Below are positions 51,201-61,000 of a stretch of DNA of 64,000 bases, piece after piece. Source of the DNA: Lacipirellula limnantheis (GTDB taxonomy: Bacteria; Planctomycetota; Planctomycetia; Pirellulales; Lacipirellulaceae); contig NZ_CP036339.1 of assembly GCF_007746075.1 (NCBI RefSeq), positions 4,183,786-4,247,785 of the forward strand, in the 5' to 3' direction. Position numbers and translations under genes: made by a program. Position 1 is the first letter of the stretch, and every line of letters begins with the position of its first letter. Below the pieces are notes generated by a model that saw nothing but the letters and a program-made list of their open reading frames with translations, was not told the DNA's origin and did no database searches.

Positions 51201-52742
51201 TTAAGTGCGCGCTGGCTCCGTCTTGGCGCCAGTGGCCGCCAGCATGATTTCGTGCTCGCTCCACGCCTCGACGGGGCGCGCGTCGCCGAGCCGTCCGCGG
51301 CACATCACGGCGATGCGGTCGCAGAGGCCGAGCAACTCGGGAAGGTAACTGCTCACGATGAGCACGGCTTTCGGCGCACGGCCAGCCACCGAATCTCCCA
51401 CGGCAAGTTCGTTGATCAAGCGGCAAATTTCGGCCTTCGAGCCGACGTCGATGCCGCGCGTCGGCTCATCAAGCAGCAGCATGTCAACGTCGGCGTGGAG
51501 CAGCCGGGCAATGGCGACCTTCTGCTGGTTGCCGCCCGAGAGGGCGCCAACTGGTTGACGGGGCGATCGGCATTTGATCCCCAATCTCTCGACCAGCGGT
51601 TGGCTCGCACGGTCTTGCGCGGCCGGCGTCACCCACCCGCGCGGCGTCAGTCCCGAGAGCTTTGGCAGCGTAATGTTCTCGGCGATGGTTAGCTCCAGCG
51701 CCAGACCCTCGCGCTTGCGGTCCTCGCTCACCAGCCCCATCCCTTGGCGCCAACGCGCGCTGGGACTTTGCCAACCTTCCAGCGTCGCGACGCGGACCGT
51801 ACCGCGGGCGACCGGATCGAGGCCCATCAGTGCGCGCAATAATTCAGTGCGCCCAGCGCCGATGATGCCGGCGATGCCGACGACCTCGCCCCGACGAAGG
51901 TCGAGGGTGGCCGATTCCGGCTTCGCGACGCCAGCCAGATCCCGAATGCTCAGGACGGTCTCGCCGCAGGTCCGCGGCGTGCGCGGATAGAGATCGTCGA
52001 CGGCGCGGCCGACCATCATCGCCACAATGCGATCGGCAGGCGTCGATTTGGCGTCGCCGCTGCCGGTGGTTTGACCATCGCGCAGGGCCGTGAATCGGTC
52101 GCAGATCGCTTTGACCTCCTCAAGAAAATGGGAGATGTAGACGATCGCGAGGCCGCGCTCACGCAGTCGGCGGATGAGGGTGAAGAGTCGCTCGACGTCC
52201 TGCTGCGAGAGCGTGCTGGTCGGCTCGTCGAGCACCAGGATGCGACATCCGGTCGCAACGCTGCGGGCGATCTCAACCAACTGTTGCTCGGCGACCGAGA
52301 GCCGACCCGCGGGGAGGTCGAGCGGCAGTTCGGGACGACCGATTTCAGCGAGCGCTGCTCGCGCGCGTTCGCGGAGTTCATGGCGGCGGACGAAAGGGCC
52401 GCGAGTCGGTTCGACGCCGAGCGAGATGTTTTCAGCAACCGAGAGGTCGGGCGCCAGCGAGAGTTCCTGGTAGATCATCGCGACGCCGGCAGCGCGGCCG
52501 TCGGCCGGCGTCTGCGGGCGATACGGTTCGCCGTCGAGCTGCATGGAGCCGGCGTCGGGGATGAGGGCGCCGCTGAGGATTTTCATCAGCGTGCTCTTGC
52601 CGGCGCCATTCTCGCCGACCAGGGCGTGGACTTCGCCGCTGCGAACTTCCAGATCGACGCCGCTCAGCGCCTGCGTGGCGCCGTACCGATGCCTGACGCC
52701 CGACATGGCCAACCGCGGCGGCATTGTGGGCGATGGGGCCAT
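51201..52742 (-). CDS. Sugar ABC transporter ATPase, RbsA type (two ATPase domains)
   Basis: 513 residues, the normal size. Domain 1: Walker A GENGAGKSTLMKIL, signature LSVAEQQLVEIARSV, Walker B RILVLDEPTSTLS. Domain 2: GIAGIIGAGRTELLRALMGL in the Walker A position (degenerate, as usual in the second domain of this family), signature LSGGNQQKVAIARLL, Walker B MLLLDEPTRGIDVGS. It powers import by the permease encoded just downstream (49887-51074). Several in-frame ATGs lie near the start, none with a clear ribosome-binding site, so the exact start (52742 or 52724) is open. Cytoplasmic, membrane-associated. Confidence 0.94.
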   Translation of the reverse strand: MAPSPTMPPRLAMSGVRHRYGATQALSGVDLEVRSGEVHALVGENGAGKSTLMKILSGALIPDAGSMQLDGEPYRPQTPADGRAAGVAMIYQELSLAPDLSVAENISLGVEPTRGPFVRRHELRERARAALAEIGRPELPLDLPAGRLSVAEQQLVEIARSVATGCRILVLDEPTSTLSQQDVERLFTLIRRLRERGLAIVYISHFLEEVKAICDRFTALRDGQTTGSGDAKSTPADRIVAMMVGRAVDDLYPRTPRTCGETVLSIRDLAGVAKPESATLDLRRGEVVGIAGIIGAGRTELLRALMGLDPVARGTVRVATLEGWQSPSARWRQGMGLVSEDRKREGLALELTIAENITLPKLSGLTPRGWVTPAAQDRASQPLVERLGIKCRSPRQPVGALSGGNQQKVAIARLLHADVDMLLLDEPTRGIDVGSKAEICRLINELAVGDSVAGRAPKAVLIVSSYLPELLGLCDRIAVMCRGRLGDARPVEAWSEHEIMLAATGAKTEPART

Positions 52743-52827
52743 GGGTTGCGCGGGGGAGCGGTCCTACGGTTTGAAGAACCGGGGGTTCAGGGAAAACGTT
52801 GGCGAGAGTTCGACGCGGGCGTGGTGG

Positions 52828-53829
52828 CTACTCGAGCAGCGGTTTGATGGCGGGGTCGTCCATGTTCGCCTTGGTGGCCAACTTGACGTCAGTCACGACG
52901 AGCGGGTCGACCGGCTTGCCATCGAGATGGTCGAGCATCAACTTCACGCTCTGGTAGCCCATGTTGACGGGATCTTGCACCACAATGGCGTCAATTTCAC
53001 CGTTGCGGAGCGCCTCGACCAGCAGCGGCGACGCGTCGAACGCGATGAACTTGATCTTGCCGGCGAGGTTCCTCTTGCGGAGGGCCAGCAAGAGACCTTC
53101 CGACGCCGTTTGGTTGGAGGCGAAAATGCCGTCAGCCTCGCGAATGACGTCGATCATGTTGAGCGCGGTTTCCTGAGCGGCGGCGGCCGAATCACCTGTG
53201 TAGCGGTCGTGGGAGAGAATCTCCGCGCCGCCCGTCTTCATTTCTTCCAGAGCGCCATCCTCGCGCTTGGTCGTGCTTTCGTGCCCTTCCATGTGGCGGA
53301 AGAGGATCGTTTTGCCCCCTTTTCCGACCAGATCCATGAGATGCTTGCCGCCGAGTCTGCCAGCGGCGGTGTTGTCGGTCGCGACAAAGCTGATGTAATC
53401 TTTGCCGGCTTCGCCTTCGACGGCGGAGTCGAAGATCAGCACCGGCAGCCCCTTCGCCGTGGCCGAGCGGACTTCCGCAGCCAGAGCGCGGCTATCGGTT
53501 GGCGCCAGCAGCATGCCGGCGACGCCGGCGTTGGTGAACTGCTGGACGACCTGCTTTTGACCTGCCCGGTCGTTCTCGCGGCTGGGACCTTTCCACAGGA
53601 GTTCAATATCGAACTCCTGGGCCGCTTTCTCGCCGCCGCGGCGAACGGTGTTCCAAAACGCCGACTGAGTCGCCTTCGGTATCATCACGATGGTCCGCTT
53701 GCCGGCTGCCGGCGCAACCGCGCCGCCCGCGGGTTGGGCATCGACCGACGCGGCAGGCTTGGAACAGCCAAGCGCCGTCAACGCGAGCAGCAAGGCGGCG
53801 GATAACCAAGTGCGACTGGATCGGCCCAC
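52828..53829 (-). CDS. Sugar-binding lipoprotein of the rbs-type importer
   Basis: 333 residues from GTG 53829, chosen over TTG 53853 because it gives a compact lipoprotein signal (GRSSRTWLSAALLLALTALG then Cys). The mature part is a type I periplasmic binding protein: RTIVMIPKATQSAFWNTVRR, VQQFTNAGVAGMLLAPTDSR, ALAAEVRSATAKGLPVLIFD, TAAGRLGGKHLMDLVGKGGK, then IKFIAFDASPLLVEALRNGE and AIVVQDPVNMGYQSVKLMLD. It captures a sugar outside the membrane for the importer downstream. With ATPase, permease and a NagA-like deacetylase in one line the ligand may be an amino sugar, but the same transporter family also carries ribose, xylose or galactose. First gene of the operon. Confidence 0.92.
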   Translation of the reverse strand: MGRSSRTWLSAALLLALTALGCSKPAASVDAQPAGGAVAPAAGKRTIVMIPKATQSAFWNTVRRGGEKAAQEFDIELLWKGPSRENDRAGQKQVVQQFTNAGVAGMLLAPTDSRALAAEVRSATAKGLPVLIFDSAVEGEAGKDYISFVATDNTAAGRLGGKHLMDLVGKGGKTILFRHMEGHESTTKREDGALEEMKTGGAEILSHDRYTGDSAAAAQETALNMIDVIREADGIFASNQTASEGLLLALRKRNLAGKIKFIAFDASPLLVEALRNGEIDAIVVQDPVNMGYQSVKLMLDHLDGKPVDPLVVTDVKLATKANMDDPAIKPLLE

Positions 53830-54047
53830 GGGTGAGTTCCCATTACATGACAAGAGTGACGAAAAGGGGCGAACTACGAGTTTAGCCCCGACGAGTATGG
53901 TTGGCTATCGCCGGCTCCTGTCGGTGGCCATTGCCTGGAATCTTCCCCGAAACTCAGCTACCTTGTTGCGGCAAGATCGAACGGAGCGCGGCCCGGCGGC
54001 GGGGCGGCCACGAATCACGAAAACTCTGGCCAAGGCTGGCGATACTG

Positions 54048-55445
54048 ATGGCTGAACTTTCAACCGCCGCTAACGACCCGTCCGCATACACGCCCCGGGG
54101 GATGGCGCTCCACACGAAAATCTTGCTCGGTTTGGTGGTCGGCGCCGCTCTAGGGATCATCTGCAATCTCTCGTTTCGCGTGCCGGCAGACGCCGCGAAC
54201 GTCGCGGCGATCGATGCCAACGGCAACGGCATCCACGACACGCTGGAATGGTGGGCGATCCACGTCGCCGATCCGCTGGGGCGAGTTTTCCTTCGGCTGG
54301 TGCTCATGGTCGTGCTGCCGCTGGTGTTTTCGGCGCTCGTGCTGGGGGTGTTGGGATTGGGCGACTTGAGCCGACTCGGCAGGGTGGGGTTCACGTCGCT
54401 CTTTTACACGCTGATTCTGTCGGGCACGTCGGTGGCGATCGGCATCGGCATGGTCAACCTGATTAAGCCCGGCAAACGCCTCTCCCCCGAGCAGACGGCG
54501 CAGCTAGAGCAGGCCTACGCGACGGAGGCGGGAGACAAGGTAGCGAGCGCCGAGAAAACAAAGCCGCTCGAGCAAATCCTCCTCGACATGCTTCCCGAGA
54601 ACCCGATCCAGGAGATGGCAGGAGCGCTCGACGGTAGTTCGAAGGGCAACGGCATGCTGGCCGTCATGTTCTTCGCGTTGATCTTCGGCGTGGCGCTCTC
54701 GATGGTCGAAGAATCAAAGCGGTCCGTGACGGTCGCCGTGCTGGAGAGCCTGTTCGACGCCTCGATGATCATCATCGGGTTCGCGATGCGCCTAGCGCCC
54801 TACGCGGTGGCTTGCTTGATGTTCTCGATGACCGCACGCATGGGCGGCGGGATCTTGGTGACGCTGCTGTGGTTCGTGCTAACGGTCATCCTGGCGCTGA
54901 GTCTGCAGATGTTCGTCGTCTATTCGCTTGCTCTCAAAATGTTCGCGCGCCGCAGTCCGGTGCAGTTCTTCCGCGATTCGCAAGACGCGATCCTCACGGC
55001 CTTCGGGACGTCGTCGTCAAATGCGACGCTGCCGACGGCGCTGCGGGTGTCGAACGAAAAACTCGGGATCCCGGCTGAAATTGGGCGTTTCGTCTTAACG
55101 GTCGGGTCGACGGCGAATCAGAACGGGACGGCGTTGTATGAGGGGGTCGTCGTTCTGTTCTTGGCTCAAGTCTTCGGGGTGGAATTGTCGCTCCCCCAGC
55201 AGTTGACTGTTGTGTTGATGTCGGTGTTGGCCGGGGTAGGGACCGCGGGCGTTCCAGGCGGTTCGATTCCGCTGATCGTCGTCGTCCTGCGCTCGGTGGG
55301 AGTGCCGCCGGACGGCGTGGCGATCATCCTTGGCGTCGACCGCGTGCTCGATATGTGCCGCACGACGCTCAACGTGACCGGCGACTTGACTTTGGCGGCA
55401 TGCGTGGCCGCTTCCGAAGAACGCGCCGAAACGAAGCGGGATTAG
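54048..55445 (+). CDS. Dicarboxylate/amino acid:cation symporter (DAACS, GltP/DctA family)
   Basis: 465 residues from ATG 54048; the frame is open upstream to 53901 without conserved sequence. Eight membrane helices and two re-entrant loops are expected. The serine-rich loop appears as FGTSSSNATLPTALRVSNEK, and the substrate/cation motif as STANQNGTALYEGVVVLFLA. It would take up glutamate, aspartate or C4-dicarboxylates with protons or sodium. Odd: between the first and second helices lies IDANGNGIHDTLEWWAIHVA, which reads as a calcium-binding loop of the thrombospondin-3/EF type. A further insertion, rich in Lys/Glu with EQILLDMLPENPIQEMAG, lies between helices 3 and 4. It is divergent from the sugar-binding lipoprotein gene. 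Confidence 0.92.
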   Translation: MAELSTAANDPSAYTPRGMALHTKILLGLVVGAALGIICNLSFRVPADAANVAAIDANGNGIHDTLEWWAIHVADPLGRVFLRLVLMVVLPLVFSALVLGVLGLGDLSRLGRVGFTSLFYTLILSGTSVAIGIGMVNLIKPGKRLSPEQTAQLEQAYATEAGDKVASAEKTKPLEQILLDMLPENPIQEMAGALDGSSKGNGMLAVMFFALIFGVALSMVEESKRSVTVAVLESLFDASMIIIGFAMRLAPYAVACLMFSMTARMGGGILVTLLWFVLTVILALSLQMFVVYSLALKMFARRSPVQFFRDSQDAILTAFGTSSSNATLPTALRVSNEKLGIPAEIGRFVLTVGSTANQNGTALYEGVVVLFLAQVFGVELSLPQQLTVVLMSVLAGVGTAGVPGGSIPLIVVVLRSVGVPPDGVAIILGVDRVLDMCRTTLNVTGDLTLAACVAASEERAETKRD

Positions 55446-55516
55446 GTCCGCGTGCGGCGTCACTGGCGGTAAGCCGTCGACCGATTTACGGCGGGGCTGG
55501 CGTCGGGCAATGAAAA

Positions 55517-55558
55517 CGGCCCGCAGGAGGCGCCAGATGGGGGACTCCCTGCGGGCCG
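55517..55558 (-). terminator. Rho-independent terminator for the DUF4394 gene
   Basis: CGGCCCGCAGG (55517-55527) pairs perfectly with CCTGCGGGCCG (55548-55558). On the minus strand the stem is followed by TTTTCATT, as expected for termination of the gene ending at 55606. On the plus strand it follows the symporter stop by 72 bases without a T-run, so it may act for both but is best for the minus strand. Confidence 0.7.
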
Positions 55559-55605
55559 AAACATTCCAATTTATAGCGACGACAGAAGCTCGCTCCCTCG
55601 GTGCG

Positions 55606-56574
55606 CTACGCCTGGCGCCGCTTGTTCTTCGCGACCAACATGGCTGCCAATCCCACGGCAAGCGTCAGCGTCGTCGGTTCAGGCACGCCAGGCGCGATGG
55701 CAAAGCCGCCGTCGAAATTGCGGCCGCCGTCAACGAGGGCGCCGTTGGTAATTTGACCCGTCGCGAGGTTGACGCTGTAAAGCAAATAGGCCCCCAGCGG
55801 ACCATTGATTGGCGCATCGGGGCGTTTCAGCACCGCGTAGGCCGAGTCGCCGCCAATGGTCGCATCGACGCTCGACGGATCGGTGTAAACGTCGAAACCA
55901 ATGCCCCGTTGGACATTATTGATCGTGACCCCGAACGGACCAACAAGATTCAAGGTGCCGTTATTGGGGGGATTTTGGGTGTACAACGAGTTATTGCGGA
56001 TGTCCATATCAAACAAAATCGTCGTGCCGCCCGCCCCAGGGATGTTGTTGATGTACGCGGCCGCATCGGTAAACGGAGAGTTGTCGCCGGGCTGAATCAT
56101 GAGATCGAGATCAACCGCAGCAACCAACCCGGTGCTGGAGTCGAGCCGCAGGTTATCGCCGTTCGTCGCAATCAGCCGAATCCGCATGCTGTTGTCGCCC
56201 TGCAGCGTCTTCGGGTTGAAGTCGAAACCGAACGACTGATTGCCTGACAGGTTGTAATCGACGCCGACCGTCGGAAAGCCGGGGCCGACCGGCGTCGACG
56301 CGCCCGTGGCGATGTTAATCGTGTAAAGCTGCGTAGTGGTCGCGCCGACGTCGATGGCATACAGCTGGTTCGTGCCAGGGCGGAAGTCGATCGCTTCAGG
56401 CAGAAAGCCGACGTTGCCAATCGTCGCTGAAGTGGCCGGCGCGGTGACGTCGAAGCTGAAGAGCGTAAAGTTCGCGTCGACGCCGTAACCGGTCTGGGCG
56501 TGGGCGAGGGCAGGGGAGAGTAGCGTCAAGACGGCGCCGCACAGCAGCGCGCGCATCGATCGGGGACTGGTCAT
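55606..56574 (-). CDS. DUF4394 PEP-CTERM protein
   Basis: 322 residues from ATG 56574 with TAGGAGC eight bases upstream; the in-frame ATG 56625 only adds 17 residues before the signal peptide (MTSPRSMRALLCGAVLTLLS, cleavage near HAQT). Residues ~25-285 are a DUF4394 propeller-like domain: FTLFSFDVTAPATSATIGNV, EAIDFRPGTNQLYAIDVG, TTQLYTINIATGASTPVG, FGFDFNPKTLQGDNSMRIRL and YLLYSVNLATGQITNGALVD. The tail VPEPTTLTLAVGLAAML with AKNKRRQA is a PEP-CTERM signal. DUF4394 proteins are surface or secreted proteins of unknown role; a binding function is suggested by the fold. Single-gene unit with its own terminator. Confidence 0.9.
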   Translation of the reverse strand: MTSPRSMRALLCGAVLTLLSPALAHAQTGYGVDANFTLFSFDVTAPATSATIGNVGFLPEAIDFRPGTNQLYAIDVGATTTQLYTINIATGASTPVGPGFPTVGVDYNLSGNQSFGFDFNPKTLQGDNSMRIRLIATNGDNLRLDSSTGLVAAVDLDLMIQPGDNSPFTDAAAYINNIPGAGGTTILFDMDIRNNSLYTQNPPNNGTLNLVGPFGVTINNVQRGIGFDVYTDPSSVDATIGGDSAYAVLKRPDAPINGPLGAYLLYSVNLATGQITNGALVDGGRNFDGGFAIAPGVPEPTTLTLAVGLAAMLVAKNKRRQA

Positions 56575-56892
56575 CGTTGTCGCTCCTAAGGGCAAAACTG
56601 GCGTGAAAAACGTCTTTCGATGCAATCAAAAACGTTGAATTCGCTGCCGATCAGTAGCGATCTCCGGTCACTGAAGGAAGGCAATCTCGAAGCCGGGGCG
56701 CTTCCCGCGTGACATAGCGTATCGCGTGCGGCCTTCCACATGCAAAGCCATTTCCACAAAATCTTGGCATCAATCCCCTCTGTGGCGGTAAATCATCCAC
56801 TTCTCTAGCGGGAGGAGATTTGGAGCCAATGATGCGAACTCGCGATCCGGTTCCGACATGCCCGGGACGCCAGCGCAACGATCGCCGGGGAA
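56575..56892. other. Intergenic region upstream of the DUF4394 gene
   Basis: 318 bases between the DUF4394 and TspO genes, both on the minus strand, so it holds the DUF4394 promoter. On that strand ACGTTTTT occurs twice, about 24 bases apart, just upstream of the gene. This may be a regulator site or chance. No RNA gene or conserved frame is seen. Confidence 0.4.
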
Positions 56893-57360
56893 TTAGCCAT
56901 TCAGTCGCCAGTAGGCGAAATTAAGCAGCGTCGCGAAGGCCACCCACGCCCAATAGGGAATGAGGAGCATGGCCGCGGCGTGCGAAACTCGCCAGGCCGC
57001 CGCGATGGTTGCTCCGATGGCCAGCCACAGCACGACGATCTCAACCAGCGCTCCGCCGATCGAGTGGAGGCCAAAAAAGATCCACGACCAGGCGGCGTTC
57101 AGAGCAAGCTGGACGAACCAAAGGATCGTTGCCGTCGAGCGACCGCTGCGTTCCCAAAGCAGCCAGCCTGCGACCGCGATCATGCAGTACAGCGGAGTCC
57201 AGACGACGCCGAAGATCCAATTCGGCGGCGCCAGGCCGGGTTTCTTCAGAGTTTCGTACCACGGCCCAGGCGGAAAGGCCTGACCGATCGCGATCGCCGC
57301 TGCGCACAGCGCGACGAAGGGAATAAGCATCGGCCACCGCAACTTATTTGGTTCGGACAC
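56893..57360 (-). CDS. tspO: TspO/MBR family protein (tryptophan-rich sensory protein)
   Basis: 155 residues from GTG 57360 with AGAGGGG seven bases upstream; the ATG at 57408 lacks a ribosome-binding site and adds 16 residues not seen in the family. Five membrane helices with the family motifs: GPWYETLKKPGLAPPNWIFG, VVWTPLYCMIAVAGWLLWER, LALNAAWSWIFFGLHSIGGA and PYWAWVAFATLLNFAYWRLN. Tryptophan-rich as expected. TspO binds porphyrins and cholesterol-like ligands and modulates stress responses; in bacteria it sits in the outer or inner membrane. No functional neighbour. Confidence 0.95.
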   Translation of the reverse strand: MSEPNKLRWPMLIPFVALCAAAIAIGQAFPPGPWYETLKKPGLAPPNWIFGVVWTPLYCMIAVAGWLLWERSGRSTATILWFVQLALNAAWSWIFFGLHSIGGALVEIVVLWLAIGATIAAAWRVSHAAAMLLIPYWAWVAFATLLNFAYWRLNG

Positions 57361-58035
57361 GTTTTGCCCCTCTTGATTCTCTGTGTCGAGCATTGAGCAA
57401 GTCAGCACTTGTTCGGCGCTAAAGTTTTATCGTCGTCCGTCGCGGCGGCAATCGGAAGCGAGCCGGCATGCATTGGTCCCGCGCGCTGACGGCACGTTGT
57501 TAAAGCCTGACGATTGGGAAAAATCGACGGACCTGGGGGGCGCGATCAGATTGCCGCGCTTGCCTCGTCTCGCGCCAGCATAGACGAATTGGGGAAAGTT
57601 TACGCGATGCAAGCCTGAACTTCGCCCATCACAACCCGTATATTGGGTGCATCCCGGCAACATGACGTAGCCGTTAGGCAGCGCGCGGCGGCGGAACGTG
57701 GACGTTCGTCACCGCGAAAGTGAATCGACGCTGCTGCCGCTCAACGCGCCCTCTTGGCGGCTGAGCGGAAGTTGAAGGAACTATGGCGAGCAGGGATTTC
57801 CTGACTTAGAGTTTGATGGATCGACATCGTCTTCGCCTCTCCAACGCGAGAGTCGTCGCGCGAAAAAGTCAGTCCGCACACTCGTCAAGACATGGCCGGC
57901 TCCCCCTCCGCGGCCGCGTTGATTCACTCATCACATGTTCGTCAGGAGCAAGCGGTCGTTTCATCGAGCGGCGCCTCTGTGCGCCTCCTTCGCTGGCCGA
58001 GGTCTCGATGCGGCGATCCCGAGGGGTACGAAGCC
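57361..58035. other. Long intergenic region before the subtilisin-like gene
   Basis: 675 bases between two divergently transcribed genes. The frame of the large protease is open from 57892, but the residues before 58036 show no conserved pattern. A weak dyad (ACCC...GGGT) lies at about 57634-57648. I see no RNA gene, no clear promoter pair and no other coding sequence. Confidence 0.4.
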
Positions 58036-61000
58036 ATGGCACGCAAGGATTCGCGCACGCGGGACTTCATCGCGCACGTCGAACAGCTTGAAGACCGCCG
58101 CGTGATGTCGGCCGATCCGCTGATCGAGCACAATAGCGTCGACGAGTTCCCCGGCCTGGAGCAAACGGTGCAGACCGGGACGCTCGGCGACCCCGACTTC
58201 TGGATCGACGCGGAAGATACGTCAACGTTCGACGATTACTTCCACGAAGTCGAGCAAGCCCTGGTCGAGGCCCACAATCTCACCGGCTGGTACAACGTTC
58301 AGTCGAATTACGGATTCACCGGACGCGGCCAGACAGTCGCGGTGATCGACAGCGGCATCGCGTACAACCACTTCGCCTTGGGCGGCGGCATCGGGGCGAA
58401 CTACCGCGTCGTCGGCGGCTGGGACTTCACCGAAGAGAATGACTGGAACATCTACGACGATGGTCCTAGCGGCGGTCACGGCACTCACGTCTCGGGCATC
58501 ATCGGCGGCAGCGGAACCCCGAACACCGGCGTGGCGCCGGGCGTCGATTTCGTGGGGTTGCGCGTCTTCAACGACACCGGCGCGGGTTACTTTAGCTGGG
58601 TGGAAAACGCTCTGAGGTGGGTGCTGCAGAACCAAAACTCGTTCGAAAATCCGATCACGACGATCAATCTCTCGATGGGCGTCAGTTCCTGGAACGCCGC
58701 CACGATTCCGCAGTGGGCGAATCTGGAAGACGAATTCCAAGCGCTCGAGGCCGCGGGAATCTTCATCGCCGTGTCGGCCGGCAATAGCTTCACCAGCTTC
58801 AACGCGCCGGGACTAAGCTACCCGGCCTCCAGCCAGTACGTCGTGCCGGTGATGGCGACGACCGACTCTGGGTCGCTGAGCTACTTCAGCCAGCGTTTGC
58901 CGCGGGCCATCGCCGCGCCGGGCCAGAGCATCGTGAGCACGATTCCTGACTACAAGGGCAACAACAATCAGGTTGGCGACGACTATGGCGCCATGTCTGG
59001 TACGAGCATGGCGGCGCCCTACGTCGCCGGCGCGTCGGTGATTATTCGTCAGGCGATGGAGTTCGTCGGCATGACGAACATCACGCAGGACATGATCTTC
59101 AACCACATGATGGCCAACGCCGACACGCTGTTCGACGCCGCCACCAACCTGTCGTACAAGCGGCTCAATCTGCAGAAAGCCGTCGACGCCCTGATGCCGA
59201 GCGACGACTACGGGTCGACAACGGCCACGGCGTTCAACCTTGGCACGATCACCGGCACGTCGACCACCAGCGGCGCGATTGGCAAGAAGTCGGACGCCGA
59301 CTATTTCAAGTTCACGGCCAACGCGACGGGCAACTTCACGTTCAACGTCACCAGTTCGCAGCAGGAACTTGCCGCCTCCTGGCAGGTCTACGCCGCTAAC
59401 GGCACGACGCTCGCGACCCAGAACGCCAATGGCGTGTCCTTTACCGTGACCGCCGGCCAAACGTACACGGTGCGCCTGACGACGACTGGCGGGGTCGGCA
59501 AGTACACCTTTACGGCCGCCGCTGGCGGCAGCGGAGGCGGCAGCGGAGGCGGCGGTGGAGGCGGCGGTGGAGGCGGCGGCGGTGGCGGAGGGGCTGTGCA
59601 ACCCAGCTTTACCGACTGGGGAGTGCTCGACTTTGGTCAATACAACGACGTCGTGATCGGCGGCGAACGCTGGTTCCGCGTCGAGGCGGCAAGGACCGGC
59701 ATGTTGTCGGTGCTCGGCCAGTATACGGGGGCGAACGGCGCCACCGTTTCGATCTACAACTCGAGCATGCAGCTGATAGCTGGCGGCGTCAACGCCGGAT
59801 CGACGACGCGCTCCGACATCCAAGCCGCCGCTGGCGGCGAGTACTTCATCCGCGTGACCGGCAGCGCCGCCGACGTCGATCTCAGCGTCGTCAATCTCGT
59901 CAGTCAGAGCGGACAGACAGTGACCGTCGCGGGCTCCAACGGCAACGACGCGTACAGTTTCGCCGCTGGCGCGACGCAGGTGGTCACCATCAACGGCGTG
60001 CAGTATTCGTTCGCGGCAAGTGCGGCGAACCAGTTTAACTTCCAAGGGGGCGGCGGCGCCGACGTCATCACGCTGGTCGGTTCAACGGGGAGCGAGATCG
60101 CCAATCTCTACGCGGGTTCGTCATCGCTCGCCGGCGCCACGTACGCCGTCTCGGCCGTGGGTTTCGAAACGCAAAACTTGCGGGGCGGCGGCGGCGTCGA
60201 CATTGCTAACCTCTATGATTCTGCCGGCGACGACGCGTTCACCGCATGGTCCGACCGCGTTGTCCTTGCAGGAACTGGCTACTCGAACGAAGCTCGGGAC
60301 TTCGACAATGCGAAGGCCTTCGCCACGGCGGGCGGAGTCGACACGGCGACGTTCTACGATACGGCGGGCGACGACGTCTTCATTGCGGGATCGCTGCGGG
60401 CGATCCTGGCCGGCGTCGGGTACTTCAACTGGGCCGAGGGATTCGATTCTTCGATCGCCTACGCCACCGCCGGCGGCTACGACCAGGTTGAGTACTACGA
60501 CTCGGCCGGCAACGACGTCTACACCGCGTGGTCGAACCGCGCTACTTTCAGCGGCGCCGGCTTCTCGCACGATGCCCGTGGATTTGACCGAACCAAGGCC
60601 TTCGCGACCAGCGGCGTCGACCAAGCGACGTTCTATGACTCGGCGGGGGACGACTTGTACATCGCCGGCAGCGTGCGCGGAATCCTCACGGGCAATGGCT
60701 TCTGGAACGAAGCGCAAGGCTTCGACTCGACCGTGGCTCACGCCACCGGCGGCGGAACCGACCGCGTCGAGTTCTACGATTCGGCTGGCGACGACACCGT
60801 GTCGGCGTGGTCCAATCGAGTCACCATCAGCGGGAACGGGTTCTCCCACGACTCGCGCGGATTCGAACGAACGACGTCCTTCGCCTCCAGCGGCTACGAC
60901 GTCGCCAACTTGTACGATTCGGCCGGCAACGACACGTTGACGGCGCGGCCCACCCAAGTGACTCTGGCGGGCAGCGGCTATTCCAACGAGGTGCGCGGCT

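Noticed and set aside
59524..59595. Poly-glycine coding run as a possible assembly error or recombination site
   Set aside because: The frame is kept on both sides and such linkers are normal in planctomycete surface proteins.
58813..60045. 410-codon open frame on the minus strand
   Set aside because: Antisense to the subtilisin-like protein, with low-complexity Ala/Arg/Ser runs opposite the glycine linker; no conserved motif.
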